Below are positions 33,745 to 41,777 of a stretch of DNA of 64,000 bases, piece after piece; the first letter of the stretch is position 1; each line of letters begins with the position of its first letter. The stretch comes from Nonomuraea soli (lineage in GTDB: Bacteria > Actinomycetota > Actinomycetes > Streptosporangiales > Streptosporangiaceae): positions 558,001-622,000 of the forward strand of contig NZ_JACDUR010000006.1 in NCBI RefSeq assembly GCF_013761175.1, read 5' to 3'. The position numbers and the translations under genes were made by a program. Below the pieces are notes generated by a model, which was given only the letters and a program-made list of their open reading frames with translations, made no database searches and was not told where the DNA came from.

Positions 33745-34605
33745 TCACGTCACGTTCCTGCCGAGGAAGTCGCGGGTCAGCTCGACGATCTCGGTGAGGT
33801 TCGTCTCCAGCGCCCAGTGGCCGCCGTCCAGCAGGTGCAGTTCGGCCTTGGGCAGGTCGCGCAGGTACGCGCGGGCGGCGCCCTCGGGCATGTAGCCGTC
33901 CTGCGGCCCCCACACGATCAGCGCCGGCGGCTGGTGCTCGCGCAGGTAGGCCTGGTAGCGGGGGAACCACTCCAGGTTCTCCTTCAGCCCCTCCATCAGG
34001 CCCACCATCACCTGCCTGCGCACGGGCCGGTCGATCAGCGGCCACGACAGCTTCCACAGGTCGGGGCTGATCAGCTCCACCAGGTGATCGTCCACCTCGC
34101 CCACGAACTCGTGGCGGAAGCCCTCCTCGCTGACCGCGTCGGCCAGGGCCTGCCTGCTGCCGGGAGTGGGGTGATTCCAGTGTTCCCGCAGCGTGCCGTA
34201 CTTGGGCCCGAGCTCGTCCTCGTAGATGTCGCCGTTCTGGATGATCAGCGCCGTGATGCGCTCGGGGGCCTTCATGGCCAGCCGCAGGCCGATCTGGGAG
34301 CCGTAGTCGTGCAGGTAGAGGGCGAACGACGACAGGCCCAGCCGTGCGGCGAAACGGTCGAGGAAATCGGCGTATCCCGCGAAGGAGTAGGCGAAGTCGT
34401 CCGGGTCCGGGGTGCCGCTGTAGCCGAATCCCGGCAGGTCGGGCGCGATGGTGCGCCAGCGGTCGGCCAGGGCGGGCATGAAGTGGCGGAACTGGAAGGA
34501 CGAGCTCGGGTAGCCGTGCGGGAGCAGCAGGACGGGCGCGTCGGCCGGTCCTGCCTCGCGGTAGAAGGTCTCGATGCCGTCGACGTCGATGGTGTGGTGC
34601 CTCAT
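33745..34605 (-). CDS. Alpha/beta hydrolase, epoxide hydrolase/haloalkane dehalogenase-like
   Basis: 286 aa from ATG 34605 with AGGTGG 6 nt upstream; a GTG at 34614 is also in frame. Oxyanion motif LLPHGYPSSSFQF and nucleophile elbow YLHDYGSQIGLRLA, where the nucleophile is Asp rather than Ser. Asp nucleophiles are characteristic of epoxide hydrolases and haloalkane dehalogenases. The acid is probably in VWGPQDGYMPEG, and the base His in DGGHWALETN. Cap-domain region about 130-210. Probable detoxification or catabolism of an epoxide or halide; substrate unknown. Confidence 0.85.
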   Translation of the reverse strand: MRHHTIDVDGIETFYREAGPADAPVLLLPHGYPSSSFQFRHFMPALADRWRTIAPDLPGFGYSGTPDPDDFAYSFAGYADFLDRFAARLGLSSFALYLHDYGSQIGLRLAMKAPERITALIIQNGDIYEDELGPKYGTLREHWNHPTPGSRQALADAVSEEGFRHEFVGEVDDHLVELISPDLWKLSWPLIDRPVRRQVMVGLMEGLKENLEWFPRYQAYLREHQPPALIVWGPQDGYMPEGAARAYLRDLPKAELHLLDGGHWALETNLTEIVELTRDFLGRNVT

Positions 34606-34654
34606 CCCGCCCACCTGCCCAGGCCGGAAGGCGAGTCACCTAGACTTGGCCGAT

Positions 34655-35542
34655 GTGAAGATCGTTCTCGCCGGGGGCTCGGGGGCGCTCGGGCGCGCTC
34701 TCGCGGCGGACCTGACCGCGCACGGCCACCAGGTCGTGGTGCTGTCGAGACGCCCGTCGCCGGGCGCCCTGCTGTGGGACGGCCGCACCACCGGCGACTG
34801 GGCGCCGCAGCTGCGGGGATCGGTGCTGATCAATCTCGCCGGTGAGATCGTCGACCGGCCGCCCACCCCGGCCAACGTCGAGCTGCTGACCCGCTCGCGG
34901 GTCGAGCCGACCCGCGCCCTGGCCGAGGCCGCGGGCGCTCATCCGCCCGCGTTGTGGCTGCAGCTCAGCACCCTGGCGATATACGGCGACGCGGGCGAGC
35001 CGGTGCTCGACGAGAGCGCGAAGCCCGCCGACGGGCCCGCGCAGATGGCGGGAGTGGCCGGGGCGTGGGAGCAGGCGGCCCGGGGGGCGCCCTGCGGCAG
35101 GCAGGTGATCCTGCGCACCGCGGTCGTGTTCGAGCCGGGCACGCCCGCGCTGCAACGGCTGGTGAGCCTGACCCGCTGGGGCCTGGGCGGCCGGGTGGGG
35201 TCAGGGCGGCAGTGGGTGAGCTGGCTGCACGTCGCCGACTTCCTGGCCGCGGTGCGCTTCCTCATCGACTCGCAGGACCTTGCGGGTGTCGTCCATCTGA
35301 CCAGCCCGCATCCGGTGCGCAACGCCGAGCTGATGGCGACCTTCCGCCGGGTGCTCGGCAGGCCGCCCTCGCCGCCGACCCCCGAGTTCCTGGTCAAGCT
35401 GGGCGCCCGGGTCCTGCGCACCGATCCGGCGCTCGGGCTGACCGGACGCCGCTGCGTGCCGGGCAGGCTGCTGGAGGCGGGGTTCGAGTTCGGGCATCCG
35501 CGGCTGGAGGAGGCCCTGCGCGACCTGCTCACTCGAGGGTGA
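34655..35542 (+). CDS. SDR-type epimerase (TIGR01777 family)
   Basis: 295 aa from GTG 34655. NAD-binding VKIVLAGGSGALGRALAADL at the N-terminus, then LINLAGEIVDRPP and QLSTLAIYGDAG with the SDR Tyr, and WVSWLHVADFLAAVRF. The C-terminal part matches the DUF1731 extension of the TIGR01777/SulA-like group. The reaction is not known for this family. TAGACT (34641-34646) 8 nt before the GTG suggests a leaderless transcript. The gene is convergent with the membrane protein at 35529, overlapping it by 14 bp. Confidence 0.85.
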   Translation: MKIVLAGGSGALGRALAADLTAHGHQVVVLSRRPSPGALLWDGRTTGDWAPQLRGSVLINLAGEIVDRPPTPANVELLTRSRVEPTRALAEAAGAHPPALWLQLSTLAIYGDAGEPVLDESAKPADGPAQMAGVAGAWEQAARGAPCGRQVILRTAVVFEPGTPALQRLVSLTRWGLGGRVGSGRQWVSWLHVADFLAAVRFLIDSQDLAGVVHLTSPHPVRNAELMATFRRVLGRPPSPPTPEFLVKLGARVLRTDPALGLTGRRCVPGRLLEAGFEFGHPRLEEALRDLLTRG

Positions 35543-36356
35543 GAGTGCGTCCCGCCTCGACCGCCTCCTTGACACTGGCCGCCAGCACGTCCGCCGCGGA
35601 GGCCGCCTGCAGGCGGAGCGCGGCCAGGCCGTCGGCGTCGTCGGTCTGGGCGAGCAACGCCAGGTACTTGTCGTTGTTCCGCAGGGCGTCGCGGGCCCGC
35701 AGCGCCGCGTCGGCCTCCTCGACCTTGCGCGCGTAGCCCTCCATCGCCCGAACCCGCTCCGCCACGCTGTCGATCGAGCGCTGGAGCGCCTCCTGCTGCG
35801 GTCCGAGCACGGCCTCGAGCTCCTCCGTCACCACGCCGCGCCTGGCCTGCCGCTGCTCGGCCTCCAGCTCCGCCTGCGTGCGCACGAGCCTGGCGATCTC
35901 CCAGATCTGCTGGGGCAGGACGAACTCGTTGGCCAGCGAGTCGAGCAGCCCCATCCCGTTGACGCGGGATCCGGTCACGGTCTCGCAGGCCGCGCGGGCC
36001 CGTGTCACGTACGCGCGCGGCTCCTGCGGCAACTCGGAGGCCAGGACGAACCGGTCGGGCGCGGGTGACCTGCCGCGGCCGAGCGCGTCGAGGATCCTGG
36101 CCCGGTCGCGCTCGGGCAGCGCGGGGTCGAAGACGACGTCGAGCGCCTCCATGACCAGCGCCCTGGCACGGGCGAGCCGCTCGTGGTGCTCGCGGTGCAC
36201 CTTGGCCGCCCTGGAGGCGAACAACGCCGCGCCGGCCGCGACGGACAGGAGCGCGAACACCGGGAATCCGAGCGCCACCGCGACGTTGCCGATGACCACG
36301 AGGACCACGAGAAGGGCGATCAGCTGAGCGCAGCCCCCTGCTGTGGTCCTGGCCAT
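35529..36356 (-). CDS. Membrane-anchored coiled-coil hypothetical protein
   Basis: 275 aa with a good Shine-Dalgarno (GGAGGGCG) before ATG 36356. Two hydrophobic segments lie near the N-terminus (LIALLVVLVVIGNVAVALGF and VFALLSVAAGAALFA). The remaining 220 residues are charged and helical, with probable coiled coil at about 160-240 (AELEAEQRQARRGVVTEELE region, VAERVRAMEGYARKVEEAD). No catalytic motif. Unknown function; it could be a scaffold at the membrane. It is divergent from ctaD across 171 bp. Confidence 0.75.
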   Translation of the reverse strand: MARTTAGGCAQLIALLVVLVVIGNVAVALGFPVFALLSVAAGAALFASRAAKVHREHHERLARARALVMEALDVVFDPALPERDRARILDALGRGRSPAPDRFVLASELPQEPRAYVTRARAACETVTGSRVNGMGLLDSLANEFVLPQQIWEIARLVRTQAELEAEQRQARRGVVTEELEAVLGPQQEALQRSIDSVAERVRAMEGYARKVEEADAALRARDALRNNDKYLALLAQTDDADGLAALRLQAASAADVLAASVKEAVEAGRTLTLE

Positions 36357-36527
36357 GGGCGCCCTCCGTGCTCGCTCAGCGAAACGGTCAAAGACTAGTA
36401 AACAGCTCCCAGGGATGGGCAGATCCAGAGATTTCCCGCGATACGGGTTTTCAGCGCGAACCGGTTGGCGTCAAATGGGTAGATCGGGGCGTACTCCAGC
36501 ACATCGGCGAGCATGGAGGGAGCAGCC
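36357..36527. promoter_or_regulatory. 171-bp intergenic region upstream of ctaD-frd
   Basis: This non-coding stretch separates the divergent membrane-protein and ctaD genes and is AT-richer than its surroundings (for example AAAGACTAGTAAACAG near 36391-36405 and GCGTCAAATGGGTAGATC near 36470). It must hold the promoter for the respiratory unit. I cannot assign a -35/-10 pair with correct spacing. GGAGGGAG at 36515-36522 is the ribosome binding site for ctaD. Confidence 0.4.
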
Positions 36528-38234
36528 GTGACGACGGTTCGTGACACCTCGTTCGACCAGCTCAGGCGGCGGCGCACGGGCACGGTGATCGCCTCCTGGC
36601 TGTCGACCACGGATCACAAGGTCATCGGCTACCTCTACCTGATCACGAGCTTCGGCTTCTTCCTCGTGGCGGGGCTGATGGCGATGTTCATCAGGCTCGA
36701 ACTGGCCCAGCCCGGCATGCAGGTGGTCACCCAGCAGCAGTACAACGCGCTGTTCACCATGCACGGCACGATCATGCTGCTGCTGTTCGCGACGCCGTTG
36801 TTCGCCGGCTTCGCCAACGTCGTGATGCCGCTGCAGATCGGCGCGCCCGACGTGGCCTTCCCCCGGCTCAACGCGGTGGCCTACTGGCTGTTCCTGTTCG
36901 GCGGGCTGATGGTGCTGGCCGGCTTCATCACGCCGGGAGGCGCCGCCGACTTCGGCTGGTTCGCCTACACGCCCCTGTCGTCGCAGGTCTACTCGCCCGG
37001 CGTCGGCGGCGACTTATGGATCATGGGCCTGGCCATGAGCGGGCTGGGCACGATCCTGGGCGCCGTCAACTTCATCACCACGATCATCGGCATGCGCTGC
37101 CCCGGCATGACGATGTTCCGCATGCCGCTGTTCACCTGGAACGTCCTGCTCACCAGCATGCTGGTGCTGATGGCCTTCCCGGTGCTGGCCGCCGCGCTGC
37201 TGGTGCTGGAGTCGGACCGCAAACTCGGCACGCAGGTGTTCGCCGCCGAGAACGGCGGGGCGATGCTCTGGCAGCACCTGTTCTGGTTCTTCGGCCATCC
37301 CGAGGTCTACATCATCGCGCTGCCGTTCTTCGGCATCATCACCGAGGTCATCCCGGTCTTCAGCCGCAAGCCGATCTTCGGCTACATCGGCCTGGTCGGC
37401 GCGACCATCGCGATCGCGGGCCTGTCGATGACGGTGTGGGCGCACCACATGTTCGCCACCGGCCAGGTGCTGCTGCCGTTCTTCGCGTTCATGACCTTCC
37501 TCATCGCGGTGCCGACGGGGGTGAAGTTCTTCAACTGGATCGGCACGATGTGGCGAGGCCATCTGAGCTTCGAGACGCCGATGCTGTTCTGCGTCGGCTT
37601 CCTGATCACCTTCCTGCTCGGCGGCCTGACCGGCATCATCCTGGCCAGCCCGCCGCTCGACTTCCACCTCAGCGACACCTACTTCGTCGTCGCCCACTTC
37701 CACTACGTGGTGTTCGGCACCGTGGTCTTCGCGATGTTCGCCGGCTTCTACTTCTGGTGGCCCAAGATGACCGGCCGCATGCTCGACGACCGGCTCGGCA
37801 AGGTGCACTTCTGGACGCTGTTCATCGGCTTCCACACCACCTTCCTCGTGCAGCACTGGCTGGGCAACGCCGGCTTCCCGCGGCGCTACGCCGACTTCAG
37901 CGCCGTCGACGGCTTCTCCACGCTCAACCTGGTCTCCTCGATCGGCGCCTTCCTGCTCGGCGCCTCGACGCTGCCCTTCCTCTACAACGTCTGGAGGACG
38001 GCCAAGCGCGCGCCCAAGGTGACCCTCGACGACCCGTGGGGCTATGCCAACTCGCTGGAGTGGGCGACCTCCTGCCCGCCGCCGCGCCACAACTTCACCA
38101 GCATCCCGTCCATCCGCTCGGAGCGTCCCGCCTTCGACCTGCACTATCCGCGGGAGGCGAGCCAGGCGCAGCCGCGCCAGGTCGATGCGCCCGACGACGA
38201 CACCAAGGGCCCGGTACCCGACAAAAGCACGTAG
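36528..38234 (+). CDS. ctaD: Cytochrome c oxidase subunit I, with TTA codon
   Basis: 568 aa from GTG 36528 (GGAGGGAG 5 nt upstream). Twelve-helix haem-copper oxidase core: WLSTTDHKVIGYLYL near the N-terminus, low-spin haem His in LFTMHGTIMLLL, D-channel region GAPDVAFPRLNA, CuB/Tyr site FFGHPEVYIIALP, WAHHMFATG, and haem a3 His region VVAHFHYVVFG. It is an A-type enzyme with the Glu-containing GHPEVY. Subunits II, III and IV are not in the window, so this is a solitary extra copy or depends on subunits encoded elsewhere. Codon 163 (37014-37016, in GGDLWIMG) is TTA. Downstream lies frdABCD in the same direction. Confidence 0.93.
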   Translation: MTTVRDTSFDQLRRRRTGTVIASWLSTTDHKVIGYLYLITSFGFFLVAGLMAMFIRLELAQPGMQVVTQQQYNALFTMHGTIMLLLFATPLFAGFANVVMPLQIGAPDVAFPRLNAVAYWLFLFGGLMVLAGFITPGGAADFGWFAYTPLSSQVYSPGVGGDLWIMGLAMSGLGTILGAVNFITTIIGMRCPGMTMFRMPLFTWNVLLTSMLVLMAFPVLAAALLVLESDRKLGTQVFAAENGGAMLWQHLFWFFGHPEVYIIALPFFGIITEVIPVFSRKPIFGYIGLVGATIAIAGLSMTVWAHHMFATGQVLLPFFAFMTFLIAVPTGVKFFNWIGTMWRGHLSFETPMLFCVGFLITFLLGGLTGIILASPPLDFHLSDTYFVVAHFHYVVFGTVVFAMFAGFYFWWPKMTGRMLDDRLGKVHFWTLFIGFHTTFLVQHWLGNAGFPRRYADFSAVDGFSTLNLVSSIGAFLLGASTLPFLYNVWRTAKRAPKVTLDDPWGYANSLEWATSCPPPRHNFTSIPSIRSERPAFDLHYPREASQAQPRQVDAPDDDTKGPVPDKST

Positions 38235-38246
38235 TGGAGGCGGCAC

Positions 38247-38483
38247 ATGACAGGAACGAAGACGCCCTTCGCCCCCGAGACCGCCCCCTGCGGCAAGAAG
38301 TCCGGCGGTGAGCGCCTGCTCGACGACGACGGGTACGGCCTGCTGATCCGCGACCAGTTCTTCGAGTGCGGCTGCCGCCGCATCCGTCACGAGTACCACG
38401 ACGGCAGCATCCACATCGCCGCGATCCGGCACGACGGCAAGCGGGTCAAGGACAGCCACTCAGAAGCCGACCACGGGAGCTGA
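38247..38483 (+). CDS. Small conserved-type protein between ctaD and frdA
   Basis: 78 aa, with GGAGG before ATG 38247. It starts MTGTKTPFAPETAPCGKKSG and contains DQFFECGCRRIRHEYHDG and IHIAAIRHDGKRV. Three Cys (one near residue 15, and a CGC pair) and several His could bind a metal. No membrane segment. I do not recognise the family. It lies 12 nt after ctaD and 3 nt before frdA, so it belongs to the same operon; a role in assembly or regulation of the respiratory enzymes is conceivable but unproven. Confidence 0.75.
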   Translation: MTGTKTPFAPETAPCGKKSGGERLLDDDGYGLLIRDQFFECGCRRIRHEYHDGSIHIAAIRHDGKRVKDSHSEADHGS

Positions 38484-38486
38484 CAC

Positions 38487-40217
38487 ATGATCGACGTGCT
38501 CATCGTCGGGGGCGGTGGCGCCGGGCTGCGTGCCGCCATCGCCGTCGCCGAGTGCGATCCCACCCTGGAGGTGGCGGTCGTCTCGAAGGTCTACCCCATG
38601 CGCAGCCACACCGTCTCGGCGGAAGGCGGAGCGGCCGGCGTGATCGGCGTCGACGACACCCTTGACGAGCACTGCTACGACACGATCTCCGGCGGCGACT
38701 GGCTGTGCGACCAGGACGCGGTGGAGATGTTCATCGCCGAGGCGCCCAAGGAGCTCATCCAGCTGGAGCACTGGGGCTGCCCGTGGTCGCGCGAGCCCGA
38801 CGGCCGGGTGGCGGTGCGCCCGTTCGGCGGCATGAAGAAGGAACGCACCTGGTACGCGGCCGACAAGACCGGCTTCCACCTGCTGCACACGCTCTTCCAG
38901 ACGACGCTGAAGTACGGCGAGATCAAGCGGTACGACGAGTGGTACGTCACCCGGCTCATCGTCGACGACGGCCGGGTGTACGGCGCGGTGGCCGTCGACA
39001 TCAGGACCGGCCGCATCGAGACCATCCCCGCACGCTCGGTCATCCTGGCCACCGGCGGCTGCGGCAAGATCTTCCCCTTCACCACCAACGCCGCCATCAA
39101 GACCGGCGACGGCATGGCGCTGGCCTACCGGGCTGGCGCGCCGCTGAAGGACATGGAGTTCGTGCAGTACCACCCCACCGGCCTGCCGTTCACCGGCATC
39201 CTCATCACCGAGGCAGCCAGGGCCGAGGGCGGCTGGCTGATCAACAAGGACGGCTACCGCTACCTGCAGGACTACGACCTCGGCACGCCCACCCCGACGC
39301 CGAAGTTGCGCAGCATGGAGCTCGGCCCCCGCGACCGCCTGTCCCAGGCCTTCGTGCACGAGCAGCACCGGGGCCGCACCGTCGAGACCCCGTACGGCCC
39401 GGTCGTCTACCTCGACCTGCGGCACCTGGGCGAGGCGAGGATCGACGCCAGGATCCCGTTCGTGCGCGAGCTGTGCCGCAGCTACCAGAACCTCGATCCG
39501 GCCACCGACCTCATCCCGGTCCGGCCGGTGGTGCACTACATGATGGGCGGCATCCACACCGACCTCGACGGCGCGACGCCGATCGCCGGGCTGTACGCGG
39601 CGGGGGAGACCGCCTGCGTCAGCATCAACGGCGCCAACAGGCTGGGCTCCAACTCGCTGCCGGAGATCCTCGTCTTCGGCAGGCGGGCGGGCGTGGCGGC
39701 CGCCGAATTCGCCAGGAGCCACCGGCAGGCCGAGGCGCCTGCCGTACAGGCGCAGGGCCGCGACGAGGAGCGGCGGCTGACCCACCTGCGCGGCGACGGG
39801 AAGAAGGGCGAGCGTATCGCCGACCTGCGCGAGGAGATGCAGCACACCCTGGAGGGCGCCGCCGGCATCTACCGCACCGGCGACGTGCTGGCCAAGGCCG
39901 TCGACAGTCTCGCCGAGCTCAGGCAGCGCGCGTCGGAGGCCAGGCTCGACGACTCCAGCACCGCCTTCAACACCGAGCTGCTCAACTGGCTGGAGCTCGG
40001 CTGCATGCTCGACATCGCCGAGACCGTCGTCGCCTGCGCGCTCAACCGCACCGAGTCGCGCGGCGCCCACCAGCGCACCGACTTCGAGCAGCGCGACGAC
40101 GCCGGGTTCCTGGCCCACTCCCTGGTGCACCGCGCGCCCGACGGCTCGCCGTCAGTCGGCCTGCTCCCCGTGACGATCACCCGCTGGCCCCCTGGCGAAA
40201 GGGTTTACGGACGATGA
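38487..40217 (+). CDS. frdA: Fumarate reductase flavoprotein subunit
   Basis: 576 aa. FAD motif DVLIVGGGGAGLRAAIAVAE; covalent-flavin His41 in MRSHTVSAEGGAAG; HPTGL and the catalytic Arg region ILITEAARAEGGWL; VVHYMMGGIHTD; C-terminal FAD motif INGANRLGSNSLPE. With the separate C and D membrane anchors downstream, the set is E. coli-type FrdABCD, also present in mycobacteria, rather than actinobacterial SdhCAB. It reduces fumarate with quinol, allowing redox balancing when oxygen is low, and can run in reverse. frdB overlaps its stop by four bases. Confidence 0.92.
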   Translation: MIDVLIVGGGGAGLRAAIAVAECDPTLEVAVVSKVYPMRSHTVSAEGGAAGVIGVDDTLDEHCYDTISGGDWLCDQDAVEMFIAEAPKELIQLEHWGCPWSREPDGRVAVRPFGGMKKERTWYAADKTGFHLLHTLFQTTLKYGEIKRYDEWYVTRLIVDDGRVYGAVAVDIRTGRIETIPARSVILATGGCGKIFPFTTNAAIKTGDGMALAYRAGAPLKDMEFVQYHPTGLPFTGILITEAARAEGGWLINKDGYRYLQDYDLGTPTPTPKLRSMELGPRDRLSQAFVHEQHRGRTVETPYGPVVYLDLRHLGEARIDARIPFVRELCRSYQNLDPATDLIPVRPVVHYMMGGIHTDLDGATPIAGLYAAGETACVSINGANRLGSNSLPEILVFGRRAGVAAAEFARSHRQAEAPAVQAQGRDEERRLTHLRGDGKKGERIADLREEMQHTLEGAAGIYRTGDVLAKAVDSLAELRQRASEARLDDSSTAFNTELLNWLELGCMLDIAETVVACALNRTESRGAHQRTDFEQRDDAGFLAHSLVHRAPDGSPSVGLLPVTITRWPPGERVYGR

Positions 40218-40975
40218 CGGACACCGCGGAGACGATACGGCAGCAGGCCGCCGCCAGGACGATCAGGCTGGAGGTGGCCAGGTACCGGCCCGAGCAGGAC
40301 GGCGAGCCGGTCTTCCAGAGCTACGACGTGCCCCTCATGGACGACTGGGCGGTGCTCGACGGGCTCAACTACGTCAAGGACCGCCTCGACGGCACGCTGT
40401 CGTTCCGGTGGTCGTGCCGCATGGGCATCTGCGGCTCGTGCGGCATGAACGTCAACGGCGAGCCGAGGCTGACCTGCGGCACGTTCTTCACCGAGTACGG
40501 CGACGGCCCGATCAGGATCGAGCCGCTGAAGGGCTTCCCCGTCATCCGTGACCTGGTGGTCGACATCGACGACTTCCTGGTCAAGCTCCAGCACGTCCAG
40601 CCGTGGCTGATCCGCGAGGGCGAGGAACTGCCGCTGACCGCGGAGTACGCCCAGACGCCCGAGCAGCTGGAGGCCTACAAGCAGTACTCCATGTGCATCA
40701 ACTGCCTGCTGTGCTACTCGGCCTGCCCGGTGTACGTGCTGGACCCCGACTTCCTCGGCCCGGCGGCGATCGCGCTGGCCCAGCGCTACAACCTCGACTC
40801 GCGTGACCAGGGCGACCGCTTCGACCTGCTCAACCTGGACGAGGCGGTGTGGGGCTGCACGTTCGTGGGGGAGTGCACCAGGGCCTGTCCCAAGCACGTC
40901 GACCCGGCCGAGGCGATCCAGCGCTACAAGCTGACCGCGGCGATCCGCTCCATCCTGCCGTGGAGCAGGCGATGA
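40214..40975 (+). CDS. frdB: Fumarate reductase iron-sulfur subunit
   Basis: 253 aa. N-terminal [2Fe-2S] ferredoxin domain with CRMGICGSCGMNVNGEP and a following LTCGTF Cys. C-terminal helical domain with the cluster motifs CINCLLCYSACP and CTFVGECTRACPKH for the [4Fe-4S] and [3Fe-4S] centres. It carries electrons between the membrane quinol site and FrdA. Start ATG 40214 overlaps the frdA stop, and its own stop overlaps frdC (ATGA), so the four subunits are translationally coupled. Confidence 0.92.
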   Translation: MTDTAETIRQQAAARTIRLEVARYRPEQDGEPVFQSYDVPLMDDWAVLDGLNYVKDRLDGTLSFRWSCRMGICGSCGMNVNGEPRLTCGTFFTEYGDGPIRIEPLKGFPVIRDLVVDIDDFLVKLQHVQPWLIREGEELPLTAEYAQTPEQLEAYKQYSMCINCLLCYSACPVYVLDPDFLGPAAIALAQRYNLDSRDQGDRFDLLNLDEAVWGCTFVGECTRACPKHVDPAEAIQRYKLTAAIRSILPWSRR

Positions 40976-41334
40976 CGACCTACCACGCCAAGCGCGACCA
41001 CCTGTGGTTCCTGCGCAACCGCACCTACACGGTCTTCGTCGCCCGCGAGCTGACGAGCGTCTTCGTGGCCTGGACGATCGTCTACCTGATGCTCGTGATC
41101 GACGCGGGCGGCCCGCCGTCGTTCGCCGGCGAGCCCTGGATGATCGCGATCAACGTCGTCGCCTTCGCCGCGACCGCCTTCCACGCGATCACCTTCCTCA
41201 ACCTCGCTCCCAAGGCCACGGTCGTCCGGCTGGACGGCTGGCGGGTGCCCGCCTTCATGATCCAGGGCGGCAACCACTCGGCGTGGCTGGTGGTCTCGGG
41301 GATCGTCGCCTTCCTCGTCCTCAAGGGGGTGTGA
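40972..41334 (+). CDS. frdC: Fumarate reductase membrane subunit C
   Basis: 120 aa with three membrane helices (about 22-45, 58-80 and 98-118). The FrdC-type features are the basic N-terminus DHLWFLRNRTYTVFVARELT, AFAATAFHAITFLNLAPK and the conserved WRVPAFMIQGGNH. It anchors FrdAB and helps form the quinone site; E. coli-type Frd has no haem. It overlaps both frdB (4 bp) and frdD (1 bp). Confidence 0.88.
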   Translation: MTTYHAKRDHLWFLRNRTYTVFVARELTSVFVAWTIVYLMLVIDAGGPPSFAGEPWMIAINVVAFAATAFHAITFLNLAPKATVVRLDGWRVPAFMIQGGNHSAWLVVSGIVAFLVLKGV

Positions 41335-41672
41335 TGCGGCGCAAACGCACCGCCGAGCCGTACCTGTGGCTGCTGTTCAGCGGGGGAGGCGTCGCCGCGG
41401 CGTTCTTCCTGCCGGTGCTGATCCTGCTGTTCGGGGTGCTCGTGCCCGCGGGCGTGGTCGGCCGGCCGGACGTGGCGGCGCTGACGGAGAACGTGGTCGT
41501 CCGGCTGGCGATCGTGGTGATCTTCACCCTGTGCCTCTTCCACGCCGCGCACCGCATCCGTTTCACCAGCGAGGAGCTGCTCAACATCGGCAGGATCGAC
41601 CTGCTGCTCGCGGTGGTGTGTTACGGGGGAGCGCTGGCGGGAGGGGTGGTGACGGCCGTCCTGCTCTTCTAG
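41334..41672 (+). CDS. frdD: Fumarate reductase membrane subunit D
   Basis: 112 aa with three membrane helices. FrdD features are RRKRTAEPYLWLLFSGGGVAAA at the start (segment EPYLWLLFSGGG), FTLCLFHAAHRIRF and a final hydrophobic helix. Its ATG shares one base with the frdC stop. It completes the fumarate reductase complex. No convincing terminator hairpin follows, and the next gene starts 105 bp downstream with its own apparent leaderless promoter. Confidence 0.88.
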   Translation: MRRKRTAEPYLWLLFSGGGVAAAFFLPVLILLFGVLVPAGVVGRPDVAALTENVVVRLAIVVIFTLCLFHAAHRIRFTSEELLNIGRIDLLLAVVCYGGALAGGVVTAVLLF

Positions 41673-41777
41673 GCCACGACGCCTAACCCGCCGTTCAGGT
41701 GCGCACAAGAGCGGGCTTCATAGCGAACGGGTCTTATATCGGCACGGCATGGGATCGGCCGCCTATTGTCCGATCTT

